Positions 16,000 to 24,579 of a stretch of DNA of 64,000 nucleotides are shown here, piece by piece (the stretch's first letter is position 1; each line of letters opens with the position of its first letter). The DNA comes from Nocardioides pocheonensis. GTDB taxonomy: Bacteria > Actinomycetota > Actinomycetes > Propionibacteriales > Nocardioidaceae. Where the stretch lies: NCBI RefSeq assembly GCF_003725535.1, contig NZ_RJSF01000003.1:161649-225648 (forward strand), written 5' to 3'. The notes under the pieces were generated by a model. The model saw only the letters and a list, made by a program, of their open reading frames with translations, was not told the DNA's origin and did no database searches. A program made the translations under genes and the position numbers.

Positions 16000-16896
16000 C
16001 TAGCCCTGCTTCAGCAGCGTCACGATCTTCTTCGCCACGGCCTCGTGGAAGGCCTCGAACGGGTGCAGGGCGACCGCCCTGCCCGGCTGCTCCTGCGAGC
16101 CGTTCACCCAGGGGTCGGCCGAGCAGACGTCGTGCCCCTTGCTCATCGCGTAGGTGTCGACGTAGTCGGCCCCGGCGGCGGCCGCGGCGGCCTTCCACTT
16201 CTGGTTGACGACCCTCAGCGCGCTGCGCAGCCGTGGCTCCATCGCGGCGACCACCGAGTACCGGTCGGGGCAGCTGCCGGAGTCGGGCAGGTAGCGCGGG
16301 TAGCCGACCAGCACGACCCGGGCGTGCGGCGCCGCCTTGCGGATCGCCCGCAACGTGTCGCGGACCCGGACCGCCGCCTTGCTGAGCTGCTGGTCGACCT
16401 GGGCCGTGGTGGCCTGGAGCACCGGTGCGCAGAGCGGCGTCGGCTGGGCGGCCGGCACGCACGCCGCCAGCAGGCCGTAGGCGAGCTTGTCGTCGTTCAG
16501 GCCGATGGTCAGCGTGACCAGCTTGGTGCGCGACCCCAGGGCGTCGAGCTGGGGGTCGTTGGTCGAGCCCTGCGTGAGCTGGGGCCGGAGCAGGTTCGTG
16601 GTCATCGCACCCGAGCAGCTGACGTCCTCGAAGGAGGAGTAGTGCAGCGTGCGCTGCACCAGCGACGGGTAGTTGCGCTTGGACCGCAGGCAGCCGCTGT
16701 CGGCGATCGGGGCGATCCCCGCGCCGGCGCTCTCGGAGTCGCCGAGCGCGGCGTAGACCGCGCCGTGCGGGACGGGTGCGGTGCCGCTGCCGCAGCCGGC
16801 CACCGCGACCAGGGCCACGACGGCTAGCACCGTGAGCACAGCGCGTGCCGGGTGCTGCCCACGGCGACGCGTGCGGGGAAGGGGAGTGGGGTTCAT
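16000..16896 (-). CDS. SGNH/GDSL-hydrolase lipoprotein
   Basis: A 298-residue protein with an N-terminal basic region, hydrophobic stretch and lipobox VAGC (Cys35), so probably a membrane-anchored lipoprotein. Block I is ALGDSESAG with the catalytic Ser54. LTIGLNDD gives the block III Asn region and ALHPFEAFHEAV the C-terminal His block. SGNH esterases of this kind hydrolyse acyl esters or lipids outside the cell. It is the third gene of a cassette with a paralog and a PHA-synthase-like hydrolase. ATG at 16896 lies 26 bp after the paralog. Confidence 0.85.
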   Translation of the reverse strand: MNPTPLPRTRRRGQHPARAVLTVLAVVALVAVAGCGSGTAPVPHGAVYAALGDSESAGAGIAPIADSGCLRSKRNYPSLVQRTLHYSSFEDVSCSGAMTTNLLRPQLTQGSTNDPQLDALGSRTKLVTLTIGLNDDKLAYGLLAACVPAAQPTPLCAPVLQATTAQVDQQLSKAAVRVRDTLRAIRKAAPHARVVLVGYPRYLPDSGSCPDRYSVVAAMEPRLRSALRVVNQKWKAAAAAAGADYVDTYAMSKGHDVCSADPWVNGSQEQPGRAVALHPFEAFHEAVAKKIVTLLKQG

Positions 16897-16922
16897 CGTG
16901 CCGGACGTCCTGGGATCGCCGT

Positions 16923-17804
16923 TCAACGCTGCTCGACCTGGGCGACGAGCTGGTCGGCGACCGCCCGCTGCTCGGCCTCGAGCGGGTGGTAGGCGACCGC
17001 CTTCCCCGGCTGGTCGCTCATCCCGTGCACCCACGGCTCCGCCGAGCAGAGCTGGTGGCCGTCGGAGAGCTTCGCGACGTCGACGTACCCCGAGCCGGTC
17101 TGGAGCGCAGCCGAGCGGACCTTCTCGTTGAGCTGGTCGAGCAGGTAGTTGACGACGTCCCGGTCGGCCCCGGCCGGTTGCGACGGGAAGTCCTTGCAGC
17201 CGCTCTCCGGCGGCGGGGTCAGACGCGGGTAGCCGACCACCACGATGTAGGCCTGCGGCGCCTTCGCCTGGATCGCGCGGATCGCCCGGGTGAGGGCGTC
17301 GCCGGCCTGGCCCACCTCGTCGAGCACCTGCGTGTAGAAGGTCGTGCCGGGGGCGCACGGCTGGACGAGGCAGATCCGGAACATCTCGTGCAGCAGGTCG
17401 TGGTCCTCGATGCCGGCGCCGATCGAGACCAGGTCGGTGTCCTTGGCGACCGCGTCGAGCTGCGCCGGCAGGGCCGGCTTGCCCTTGACGGCCTTGAACG
17501 TCGCGGTCAGGGCGTTGGTGGTCGCGTGGGTGCAGGACACGTCCTTGACCTCGGTGAGGCCCATCTTCTGCGCTGCGAGCGCCGGGTAGTTCTCCGCCGA
17601 GCGGAGGCAGCCGTCCTCGCCGGCGCCCTGGCCGGCGTACGGCGCCGCGGTGAAGCCGTCACCGAGCGCGACGTAGCTGCGGATCGCCGTGTCCGGCGGC
17701 GTCGGCGGTGCCGAGCTGAACCCGCCTCCGCCGCAGGCCGCGAGCGCCCCCGCGAGCACGAGCGTCAGGAGCAGGCCGGCGGCCTGCCGGACCCGGGCGC
17801 TCAC
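16923..17804 (-). CDS. SGNH-fold lipoprotein lacking the nucleophile serine
   Basis: A 293-residue paralog of the next gene with a signal sequence and lipobox LAAC (Cys24). Block I reads SYVALGDGFTAAP: the position of the nucleophilic serine (GDS) is Gly50, encoded GGC, one base from AGC. The rest of the fold remains, including SIGAGIED, the GYPRL region and AYHPLEAEQ. It may therefore be a pseudoenzyme binding an acyl chain or polymer, or carry a recent mutation. Its GTG start overlaps the stop of the upstream hydrolase gene (GTGA). Confidence 0.82.
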   Translation of the reverse strand: MSARVRQAAGLLLTLVLAGALAACGGGGFSSAPPTPPDTAIRSYVALGDGFTAAPYAGQGAGEDGCLRSAENYPALAAQKMGLTEVKDVSCTHATTNALTATFKAVKGKPALPAQLDAVAKDTDLVSIGAGIEDHDLLHEMFRICLVQPCAPGTTFYTQVLDEVGQAGDALTRAIRAIQAKAPQAYIVVVGYPRLTPPPESGCKDFPSQPAGADRDVVNYLLDQLNEKVRSAALQTGSGYVDVAKLSDGHQLCSAEPWVHGMSDQPGKAVAYHPLEAEQRAVADQLVAQVEQR

Positions 17805-19159
17805 CGCTTCGGGGCCAGGCTGCGCGAGGCGTCGGACCCGAAGCGGCGTGCCCGGTTCGAGCCGATCGCTCCGCGGTCGGGCGCCACCTCGGGCTGCGTC
17901 GTCGAGGACTCGGGAGGGGAGGTCTTCGTGGTGGATGTCGATGCCTTCTTCGTCGTCGCTGCGGACTTCGCGGTCGCCTTCCCAGGGGCGGCCTTCCGTG
18001 CTGTTTTCTTCGCGGCCGTCTTCTTGGCCGTCTTCTTGGCCGTCTTGGTCGCCCGGGTGCGGGCGGGGGTCGGCTGGGCGTCCTCGCGGTCATCGGGCGT
18101 GGAGTGCTGCGCGATCCACTCGTCCATGACGACCCAGGTCGTACGCCGGGCCGCCCGGCCGGTCAGCATGCCGAGGTGGCCGCCGGGCACGATCTCGAAG
18201 CGCACCTCGCGGGCGTTCGGGAGCAGCGGCAGGAGCGCCTTGACCGCGGGGATCGGGGCGATCCCGTCGGTGTTGCCGGCGAACACGAGCACCGGCACGG
18301 TGATCGCCGCCAGGTCGACCTCGTGGCCGCCGATGCTCACCTTGCCGGTGCGCAGCTGGTTGTGCTTGAGCATCCGGTGGTAGAGCTGGCCGAAGGTCCG
18401 GCCCGGGTAGGCGATCATGTTCGCGGTGAACCGGTCGACCGCCTCGATCTGCGCGAGCCACTCGCTGTCGTCGAGGTGCTGCACGATCGCGAGCGGCTTG
18501 GTGATCACCTTCGTGCCGCTGCTCAGCTGGAACGCCCGGCGTACGAGCGGCTTCGGCGCGCCACCGAGCATCCGGTAGAGGCGGGTCACGATGCCGCCGT
18601 CGGTGAGCCGCAGGATCGGGCGCAGGGGCGCGACCAGGGGCACCTGGCTGACGTCGAACGGCGACCCCACGACGGTGAGGGAGGCGATCGGCAGGTCGGG
18701 GTCGTCCGCGGCGACCAGGGTCGCGAAGATGCCGCCGAGCGACCAGCCGATCACGTGCACGGGCCGTCCGCCGGCGTGCTCGCTGACCACCCGCACGGCC
18801 TCGGGCACGACCTCCTCGACCCAGTGCTCCATGCCGAGGTTGCGGTCCTTGAAGGAGATCTCGCCGTACTCGACCAGGTACGTCGGCCGCCCGGCCTTGA
18901 GGAAGTGCTCGACCAGCGAGCAGTCGCGACGCAGGTCGTAGCAGGTGGCCGGCGCGGCCAGCGGCGTCACCAGCAGCACCGGGTCGCCGGTCGCGCGGAC
19001 CTGCTTCTGGGGGCGGTAGTGGTAGACCTCGCGCAGCGGCCCGTCGTCGATCAGCGTGCGGGGCATCGGGCGGAGATCGGCCAGCCCGCCGTACAGCATC
19101 TTGTGTGCGACGTTGCTGGCAGCGGAGGCGACCTGGTCCGGCTTCGGGATCAGATCCAT
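17801..19159 (-). CDS. PHA-synthase-like alpha/beta hydrolase with histone-like basic tail
   Basis: A 452-residue protein. Residues 1-355 form an alpha/beta hydrolase resembling class III PhaC (VLLVTPLAAPATCYDLRRDCSLVEHFL, LVEYGEISFKDR, Asp in FAGNTDGIAP, His in VPGGHLGM). The nucleophile elbow is HVIGWSLGG with Ser140, whereas true PHA synthases carry Cys there. After about residue 360 comes an Ala/Lys/Thr-rich tail (repeats of TAKK and AAKKTARK) like histone H1 or the PhaF phasin tail. It could bind DNA or coat polymer granules. It is the first gene of a coupled cassette with two SGNH lipoproteins. Confidence 0.82.
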   Translation of the reverse strand: MDLIPKPDQVASAASNVAHKMLYGGLADLRPMPRTLIDDGPLREVYHYRPQKQVRATGDPVLLVTPLAAPATCYDLRRDCSLVEHFLKAGRPTYLVEYGEISFKDRNLGMEHWVEEVVPEAVRVVSEHAGGRPVHVIGWSLGGIFATLVAADDPDLPIASLTVVGSPFDVSQVPLVAPLRPILRLTDGGIVTRLYRMLGGAPKPLVRRAFQLSSGTKVITKPLAIVQHLDDSEWLAQIEAVDRFTANMIAYPGRTFGQLYHRMLKHNQLRTGKVSIGGHEVDLAAITVPVLVFAGNTDGIAPIPAVKALLPLLPNAREVRFEIVPGGHLGMLTGRAARRTTWVVMDEWIAQHSTPDDREDAQPTPARTRATKTAKKTAKKTAAKKTARKAAPGKATAKSAATTKKASTSTTKTSPPESSTTQPEVAPDRGAIGSNRARRFGSDASRSLAPKR

Positions 19160-19168
19160 GCTCGGAAA

Positions 19169-19184
19169 ACTACCAAGCGGTAGT
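19169..19184. promoter_or_regulatory. TetR-type palindrome candidate
   Basis: ACTACC-AAGC-GGTAGT is a perfect inverted repeat 10 bp upstream of the PHA-synthase-like gene start codon and about 150 bp from the divergent SDR gene. The form is common for TetR-family sites. No regulator gene adjoins it, so the assignment rests on symmetry and position only. Confidence 0.4.
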
Positions 19185-19334
19185 GGACGTTACGGCGGGC
19201 CGCCGTGCATTGCGACACAGGGGCGACCCACGGGCCGACACCGGGGGCCACGCCGCGGGCCGGCGCCGGGGGGCGATCGGGCTGTGACGTCCGTGACCAT
19301 GGACACCGGCCTCCCCTGCCGGTAGGCATGCCCC

Positions 19335-20168
19335 ATGACTCAGCCCTCCCAGGTCGCCCTCGTCACCGGCGGCTCCTCCGGCATCGGCGCGTGCGCGGTG
19401 CGCGAGCTGCTCGACGCCGGCTTCACCGTCTACACCGTCGCCCGCCGGGTCGACCGGATGCAGGCGCTGGCCGACCGCGGCGCTCACGTGTTCGCGATGG
19501 ACGTCACCGACGACGACTCGATGGTCTCGGGGGTCCAGCGGATCCTGGACGAGCAGGGGCGGATCGACGTGCTGGTCAACAACGCGGGCTACGGCTCGTA
19601 CGGCGCCGTCGAGGACGTGCCGATCGACGAGGCGCGCCGGCAGTTCGAGGTGAACGTCTTCGGGCTCGCCCGGCTGACCCAGCTGGTCACCCCGCACATG
19701 CGCGCCCAGGGATCCGGGCGGATCATCAACATCAGCTCGATCGGCGGGAGGTTCTACGAGCCGTTCGGTGCGTGGTACCACGCCACCAAGTTCGCCGTCG
19801 AGGGCTTCAGCGACAGCCTGCGGATGGAGCTCAAGCCCTTCGGGATCGACGTGGTGATCATCCAGCCGGGACCGGTCGCCACCGAGTGGAACGAGATCGC
19901 GCGCGACTCGCTGCTCGAACGCTCGGGTGACACCGACTACGGCCGGTACGCCCGCCGGGCGCACAAGGTGCTGGTCGAGTTCGACAAGCCGAGCCGGGCG
20001 GCGACGCCCGAGGACGTGGCCCGCAAGATCCGCAAGGCCGCAACCACGCGGCGACCGGCCGCGCGCTACCCGGTGGGTCGCGGCGCCCGCGCGATCACGA
20101 GCAGCCGGGATCACCTGCCCGACCGGTTCTTCGACCAGGTCGTCAGCCGGATGTACGGGTCGCGCTGA
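19335..20168 (+). CDS. SDR-family oxidoreductase
   Basis: A 277-residue classical short-chain dehydrogenase. It has VALVTGGSSGIGACAVREL (NAD(P) binding, residues 8-26), VLVNNAGYGSYG, the active-site Ser in INISSIGG, and Tyr/Lys in AWYHATKFAVEGFSDSLRMEL. An Arg after the first strand (VARRVDRM) suggests NADP(H). Substrate unknown. Its 3' end overlaps the convergent WS/DGAT gene by 26 bp. Confidence 0.9.
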   Translation: MTQPSQVALVTGGSSGIGACAVRELLDAGFTVYTVARRVDRMQALADRGAHVFAMDVTDDDSMVSGVQRILDEQGRIDVLVNNAGYGSYGAVEDVPIDEARRQFEVNVFGLARLTQLVTPHMRAQGSGRIINISSIGGRFYEPFGAWYHATKFAVEGFSDSLRMELKPFGIDVVIIQPGPVATEWNEIARDSLLERSGDTDYGRYARRAHKVLVEFDKPSRAATPEDVARKIRKAATTRRPAARYPVGRGARAITSSRDHLPDRFFDQVVSRMYGSR

Positions 20169-21654
20169 CGGGAGCATCCTTCGCCGCCACGGGCTCCACC
20201 GGGTCGTCGAGCCGGCCGCCGGTCGACCGCCCACGACGGGCCGAGCGCGCGCTCCGGCGCTCGATCGCCGCCTCGAGGGCGTCGAGCTCCTCGCCGGCGT
20301 ACACGGCGATCCGCTGCAGGGACGGGATCGAGTCGCGGCAGCCGGTGAAGCCGATGTTGAACTGGCCGTCGTAGGAGACCGCGGTGATGTTGAGCGCCTG
20401 ACCGTTGAAGAGCAGCGACACCGGGTAGATCTCCTCGAGCCGGCTGCCGTCGAGGTAGCGGGTCTCGGCCGGCCCGGGGACGTTCGAGATCACGACGTTC
20501 GACGCCGGTCGGCCGCGCCCGCCGATGCCGAGGATCGCCTGGCTCAGGAACGGCGCCATGAGCACGGCCGTGTAGGCGTCCATGGCGAGACCGCCGACGT
20601 GGGGGAGTCGCTGCTTGCCCAGCCGGGTCGACGCCTTGATCGCACGCATCCGCTCGACGGGGTCGGCGATGTCCGTGCCCAGCGTCGAGTAGAGGAACGT
20701 GATCGCGTTGCCGACCCCGTCGCCCTCCTCGGCGCGCACGGAGACCGGGACGTTCGCGATCAGCGGCTCCGGGGGGAGCGCGTCCAGCTCGTCGAGGTAG
20801 CGGCGGAGCGCACCGCCGCACACGGTCAGGAACACGTCGTTCAGGCTGCCGCCGGTCGCGTTCGCGGCCTTTCGCAACCGGTCGATCGGGTAGTGCTGGG
20901 TGGCGAACCGGCGCGGCGTGTGGATCCGCCCGTTGAACAGGGTCTTCGGTGCGCGGAACGGTACGGCGCGGGCGGACTCGTTCGTGCCGACCAGGCTCTC
21001 GGCGTACGTCCGGCCGAGGGACGACGCGACCTCCACGCCCTCGCCCGCGAGCCGGAGCAGGGACGGGCCGTCGTGCCGCTCGGCCGCCCGCTGCTCGGGC
21101 ACCTTCGGCCGGTCCGGCAGGCCCGACTGGTCGGGGCCGCGGGTGCCGACCGCCCAGGGCGGGAGCATCTCGCGGGCCTCGGGATCGGCGCTCAGGATGC
21201 GCTTGAGCAGGCGCACACCGCCCACGCCGTCGATCTGCGAGTGGTGCACCTTCATGTACATCGACCACTGGCCGCCCTCGAGGCCCTCGATGAGGTGGCA
21301 CTCCCACAGGGGGTAGCGGCGGTCCATCTTCGCGGAGTGCAGCCGCGAGACCAGCACGCCGAGCTCCCGCTGGGACCCCGGGCGCGGCAGCGCGGAGTGC
21401 CGCAGGTGGTAGTCCAGGTCGATCTCGTCGTCCCCGAGCTCCTGCCAGCTCGGGACGGGCGTGGCCCGCAGCAGGTAGTTGAACGGCGGCTGGAACTGGT
21501 GCACGTCGCGCCAACGGGCGTAGAGCTCCCCGACGAATTCGGGCCGGTCCTCCGGCACGCTGAACGTGGCCAGCATCGCCACCTGCATCGGCGTGCGGTG
21601 CGACTCGGCGTACAGCCAGGCGGAGTCGTTGATCTTCAGGAGTCTGCGGCCCAC
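20143..21654 (-). CDS. Wax ester synthase/diacylglycerol acyltransferase (WS/DGAT)
   Basis: A 503-residue bifunctional acyltransferase of the actinobacterial WS/DGAT family. It has the catalytic MKVHHSQIDGVGG (HHxxxDG), the conserved PLWECHLIEGLEGGQWSMY upstream, and NVVISNVPGPAETRYLDG and VSYDGQFNIGFTGCRDSIP near the C-terminus. It esterifies acyl-CoA to long alcohols or diacylglycerol, giving storage wax esters and triacylglycerol. It starts at ATG 21654 (MGRRLLKINDSAWLYAE). Confidence 0.95.
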   Translation of the reverse strand: MGRRLLKINDSAWLYAESHRTPMQVAMLATFSVPEDRPEFVGELYARWRDVHQFQPPFNYLLRATPVPSWQELGDDEIDLDYHLRHSALPRPGSQRELGVLVSRLHSAKMDRRYPLWECHLIEGLEGGQWSMYMKVHHSQIDGVGGVRLLKRILSADPEAREMLPPWAVGTRGPDQSGLPDRPKVPEQRAAERHDGPSLLRLAGEGVEVASSLGRTYAESLVGTNESARAVPFRAPKTLFNGRIHTPRRFATQHYPIDRLRKAANATGGSLNDVFLTVCGGALRRYLDELDALPPEPLIANVPVSVRAEEGDGVGNAITFLYSTLGTDIADPVERMRAIKASTRLGKQRLPHVGGLAMDAYTAVLMAPFLSQAILGIGGRGRPASNVVISNVPGPAETRYLDGSRLEEIYPVSLLFNGQALNITAVSYDGQFNIGFTGCRDSIPSLQRIAVYAGEELDALEAAIERRSARSARRGRSTGGRLDDPVEPVAAKDAPVSATRTSG

Positions 21655-21765
21655 AGCCGCACCCTAGGGCGGATGCGTCTCGCTGGACAGGCCCGGAAGG
21701 CGTTTGACCCCCGCCGGCACACACCGCGATTCTGGCGGGGTCCCGACCAGACCCTGGAGGCCGCC

Positions 21766-22128
21766 GTGGCCGTGTGCCGCTACCTCGTCACCGACGTCGA
21801 CGCGTCCGTCGCCTTCTACACGAAGCTCGGGTTCGCGGCCGAGCAGCAGTTCGGTCCGGCGATGGCGATCATGCGCCGCGACGACCTCGTGCTGTGGCTC
21901 GCCGGCCCGGACGCCTCGGCTGCCCGGCCGATGCCCGACGGCCGCCGGCCCGAGCCGGGCGGCTGGAACCGCTTCGTCGTCACCGTCGACGACCTCCCCG
22001 CCACGGTCGAGGAGCTGCGGGCCGCGGGCGTGGCCTTCCGCAACGACGTCGTCACCGGCCCGGGCGGCAAGCAGATCCTCTGCGAGGACCCGTCGGGCAA
22101 CGTCGTGGAGCTCTTCCAGCCGGCCTGA
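21766..22128 (+). CDS. VOC-family (glyoxalase/bleomycin-resistance fold) protein
   Basis: A 120-residue single vicinal-oxygen-chelate module pair: CRYLVTDVDASVAFYTKLGF, VLWLAGPD, and a C-terminal LCEDPSGNVVELFQP with the usual metal-site Glu. GTG at 21766 follows GGAGG at 21756-21760. Members bind metal or small hydrophobic drugs; activity not assignable. It ends 4 bp before the convergent otsA stop, and both stops lie inside a 16-bp palindrome. Confidence 0.85.
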   Translation: MAVCRYLVTDVDASVAFYTKLGFAAEQQFGPAMAIMRRDDLVLWLAGPDASAARPMPDGRRPEPGGWNRFVVTVDDLPATVEELRAAGVAFRNDVVTGPGGKQILCEDPSGNVVELFQPA

Positions 22129-22132
22129 CCGG

Positions 22133-23614
22133 TCAGGCGCGCTTGACCGGGCGGAGGTGCTTGTCGTGCGCGGGCCGCGGCGTGGTGAGCTCGGTGAGGA
22201 ACGCGTTCGCCCAGTTGGCGACGTCGTTCTCGGCGACCGTGCGGCGCATCGCGCGCATCCGGCGGCCCAGGTCCTTCGGGTCGGCGCGGTACGCCGCCAG
22301 CATCTGGGCCTTCATGCCGTTGATGTCGTAGGGGTTCACGAGGAACGCCTGCCGGAGCTCCTCGGCGGCCCCGGCGAACTCCGAGAGCACCAGCGCGCCG
22401 TCCTCGTGGAGGCGGCAGGCGACGTATTCCTTCGCGACGAGGTTCATGCCGTCGCGGAACGGCGTGACCACCATGATGTCGCAGGCGACGAAGAGCGCGG
22501 CCATCTCCGACTGCGGGAAGGACGCGTTGAGGTAGGAGATCGCCGGGCGGCCGATCCGGCCGAGGTCGCCGTTGATGTGGCCGACCAGCCGGTCGGTCTC
22601 GTCGCGGAGCTTGCGGTACTGGTCCACCCGCTCGCGCGAGGGGCTCGCCACCTGCACGAACGTCGCCTCCTCGACGCTGAAGTGGCCGTCGTGGATCAGC
22701 TCGCTGAACGCGCGCATGCGGGCGTAGATGCCCTTGGTGTAGTCGAGCCGGTCGATGCCGAGGAAGATCCGGCGCGGGTTGCCCAGGTCGTCGCGGATCT
22801 GTTTCGCCCGTGCCTGGACGCCCGGTGACGCCGCCAGCTTCTCGAACTGGGCGGTGTCGATCGAGATCGGAAACGCCTTGGCGACGACGGTGCGGCCGTC
22901 GGGGAGGTACACCGTGTCGCGGTGGGTCTTGTGCCCGACGCGTTGCCGCACCAGCCTGATGAAGTTCTGAGCGGCGCCGGAGAGCTGGAAGCCGACCAGG
23001 TCCGCGCCGAGCAGGCCCTCGAGCAGCTCGCGCCGCCACGGGAGCTGGGAGAACAGCTCGGCCGGCGGGAACGGGATGTGCAGGAAGAAGCCGATCCGCA
23101 GGTCGCTGCGGAGCTCGCGCAGCAGGCTCGGCACGAGCTGGAGCTGGTAGTCCTGGACCCAGACGGTCGCGCCCTCGGCCGCCACCTCGGCGGCGGTCTC
23201 GGCGAAGCGGCGGTTCACCGCGACGTACGCGTCCCACCACTCGCGGTGGAACTCCGGCTTCGCGACCAGGTCGTGGTACAGCGGCCAGAGGGTGGCGTTG
23301 GAGAACCCCTCGTAGTACTCCTCGTACTCCTGCTGGGAGATCCCGATCGGCACCAGCGTGATGCCGTCGTGCTCGAAGATCTCGCACTCCTCCATGACGT
23401 CGCCGGGCCAGCCGATCCAGGCGCCGCGGTTCGCGGCCATGACCGGCGCGAGCGCGCTCACGAGACCGCCGGGCGACCGGCGCCAGTCCTCGGAGCCGTC
23501 GGCGTGGACCACGCGGTCGACCGGGAGACGGTTGGCCAGGACGACGAGCTCGGCACGCACGTCGCCGGGGCTGCGTCGCCGCCGAGACCTCGTCACGACC
23601 CCCACCCTATGCAT
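22133..23614 (-). CDS. otsA: Trehalose-6-phosphate synthase
   Basis: A 493-residue GT20 enzyme. It carries LVVLANRLPVDRV, the RRSPGGLVSAL loop, WVQDYQLQLVPSLLRE, FFLHIPFPPAELF, GIDRLDYTKGI, and the acceptor/donor region TPFRDGMNLVAKEYVA. It makes trehalose-6-phosphate from UDP-glucose and glucose-6-phosphate. ATG at 23614 gives an N-terminal leader like that of M. tuberculosis OtsA; an upstream frame extension would run into the divergent DUF3263 gene. Its partner otsB lies 1 kb away on the other strand. Confidence 0.96.
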   Translation of the reverse strand: MHRVGVVTRSRRRRSPGDVRAELVVLANRLPVDRVVHADGSEDWRRSPGGLVSALAPVMAANRGAWIGWPGDVMEECEIFEHDGITLVPIGISQQEYEEYYEGFSNATLWPLYHDLVAKPEFHREWWDAYVAVNRRFAETAAEVAAEGATVWVQDYQLQLVPSLLRELRSDLRIGFFLHIPFPPAELFSQLPWRRELLEGLLGADLVGFQLSGAAQNFIRLVRQRVGHKTHRDTVYLPDGRTVVAKAFPISIDTAQFEKLAASPGVQARAKQIRDDLGNPRRIFLGIDRLDYTKGIYARMRAFSELIHDGHFSVEEATFVQVASPSRERVDQYRKLRDETDRLVGHINGDLGRIGRPAISYLNASFPQSEMAALFVACDIMVVTPFRDGMNLVAKEYVACRLHEDGALVLSEFAGAAEELRQAFLVNPYDINGMKAQMLAAYRADPKDLGRRMRAMRRTVAENDVANWANAFLTELTTPRPAHDKHLRPVKRA

Positions 23615-23729
23615 CGCCGCGCCGGCCGCGACCGGCCCGCCCCGACTCGGCGGTTCAAATGACATCGTTGTTGTTTGTCGCCTACGATGAACACAGCCCC
23701 GCAGTACCCAGCCCGAGGAGTCGACGACC

Positions 23730-24023
23730 ATGGTCGCCAGTCACGCACTCAACTCCCAACCCGATGAGTCGGGTCGGCTGTCCGAGCGTGACCGCAGCAT
23801 CCTCGACTTCGAGCGCCAGTGGTGGAAGTACGCCGGCGCGAAGGAGAGCGCGGTCCGCGAGAAGTTCGACATGAGCTCGACCCGCTACTACCAGGTGCTG
23901 AACGCCCTGATCGACCGTCCCGAGGCGCTCGAGCACGACCCGCTGCTGGTCCGCCGGCTCCGCCGCCTGCGCGCGACCCGCCAGCGTCAGCGCTCGGCCC
24001 GCCGACTCGGCTTCGAGCTCTGA
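23730..24023 (+). CDS. DUF3263 family small protein
   Basis: A 97-residue actinobacteria-specific DUF3263 protein (ERDRSILDFERQWWKYAGAKESAVREKFDMSSTRYYQVLNALIDRPEAL), predicted helix-turn-helix-like and basic at the C-terminus (RRLRRLRATRQRQRSARR). In other actinobacteria it precedes a LytR C-terminal domain protein, as here, 8 bp downstream. A DNA-binding role is suggested by shape only. Start ATG at 23730. Confidence 0.9.
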   Translation: MVASHALNSQPDESGRLSERDRSILDFERQWWKYAGAKESAVREKFDMSSTRYYQVLNALIDRPEALEHDPLLVRRLRRLRATRQRQRSARRLGFEL

Positions 24024-24031
24024 GCCTGCCG

Positions 24032-24550
24032 ATGGCATCGGGCCGGGGCGAGCACAGGCGCGACGAGCGCGGGCTCGTCCTGCCGACCCGGCTCATGGTG
24101 TTCAGCATCTCCGCGGTGGTCCTGGCCGGCCTCGCCTTCGTGGCGACCCAGCACGACCGCGGCCCCGACACCGCGACCCCGGCGGCGGTGACCCGCCCGA
24201 AGCCGACCCCGTCCGCGGTCACCACCACGGTCCCGGTCGCGCCGACCACCACGCCGGCGGCCAAGCCGGCCGTCCGGCGCGGCTCGGTGTACGTCGTGGT
24301 CTTCAACAACTCCAACGTCAAGGGCCTCGCCGGCAAGACCGCCACCCGGGCCCAGCGTGCCGGCTGGAACGTCGTGGCGACGGACAACTGGTACGGCACC
24401 GTCGACACCAGCACGGTGTACTTCCCGCCCCGTCTCAAGGCGGCGGGCGCGCTCCTTGCGAAGGACCTCGGGATCACCCGCGTGAAGCCGGCGATCGCCC
24501 CGATGCGCACCGACCGGCTCACGGTGATCCTGACCGGCGACTTCCACTGA
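24032..24550 (+). CDS. LytR C-terminal domain membrane protein
   Basis: A 172-residue protein with a single membrane anchor (about residues 22-42, LMVFSISAVVLAGLAFVAT), a Pro/Thr-rich extracellular linker and a LytR_C domain (YVVVFNNSNVKGLAGKTATRAQRAGWNVVATDNW). LytR_C domains occur in envelope proteins near LCP ligases. It follows DUF3263 by 8 bp, probably cotranscribed. The ATG at 24032 was chosen to include the full anchor. Confidence 0.88.
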   Translation: MASGRGEHRRDERGLVLPTRLMVFSISAVVLAGLAFVATQHDRGPDTATPAAVTRPKPTPSAVTTTVPVAPTTTPAAKPAVRRGSVYVVVFNNSNVKGLAGKTATRAQRAGWNVVATDNWYGTVDTSTVYFPPRLKAAGALLAKDLGITRVKPAIAPMRTDRLTVILTGDFH

Positions 24551-24579
24551 TCCCGGCCCGCTCTGGTTGAGTGGACCTC

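Noticed and set aside
14787..16208. A 473-codon forward open frame opposite the MFS and SGNH genes
   Set aside because: Antisense composition artefact; the reverse strand carries clear transporter and lipoprotein sequences.
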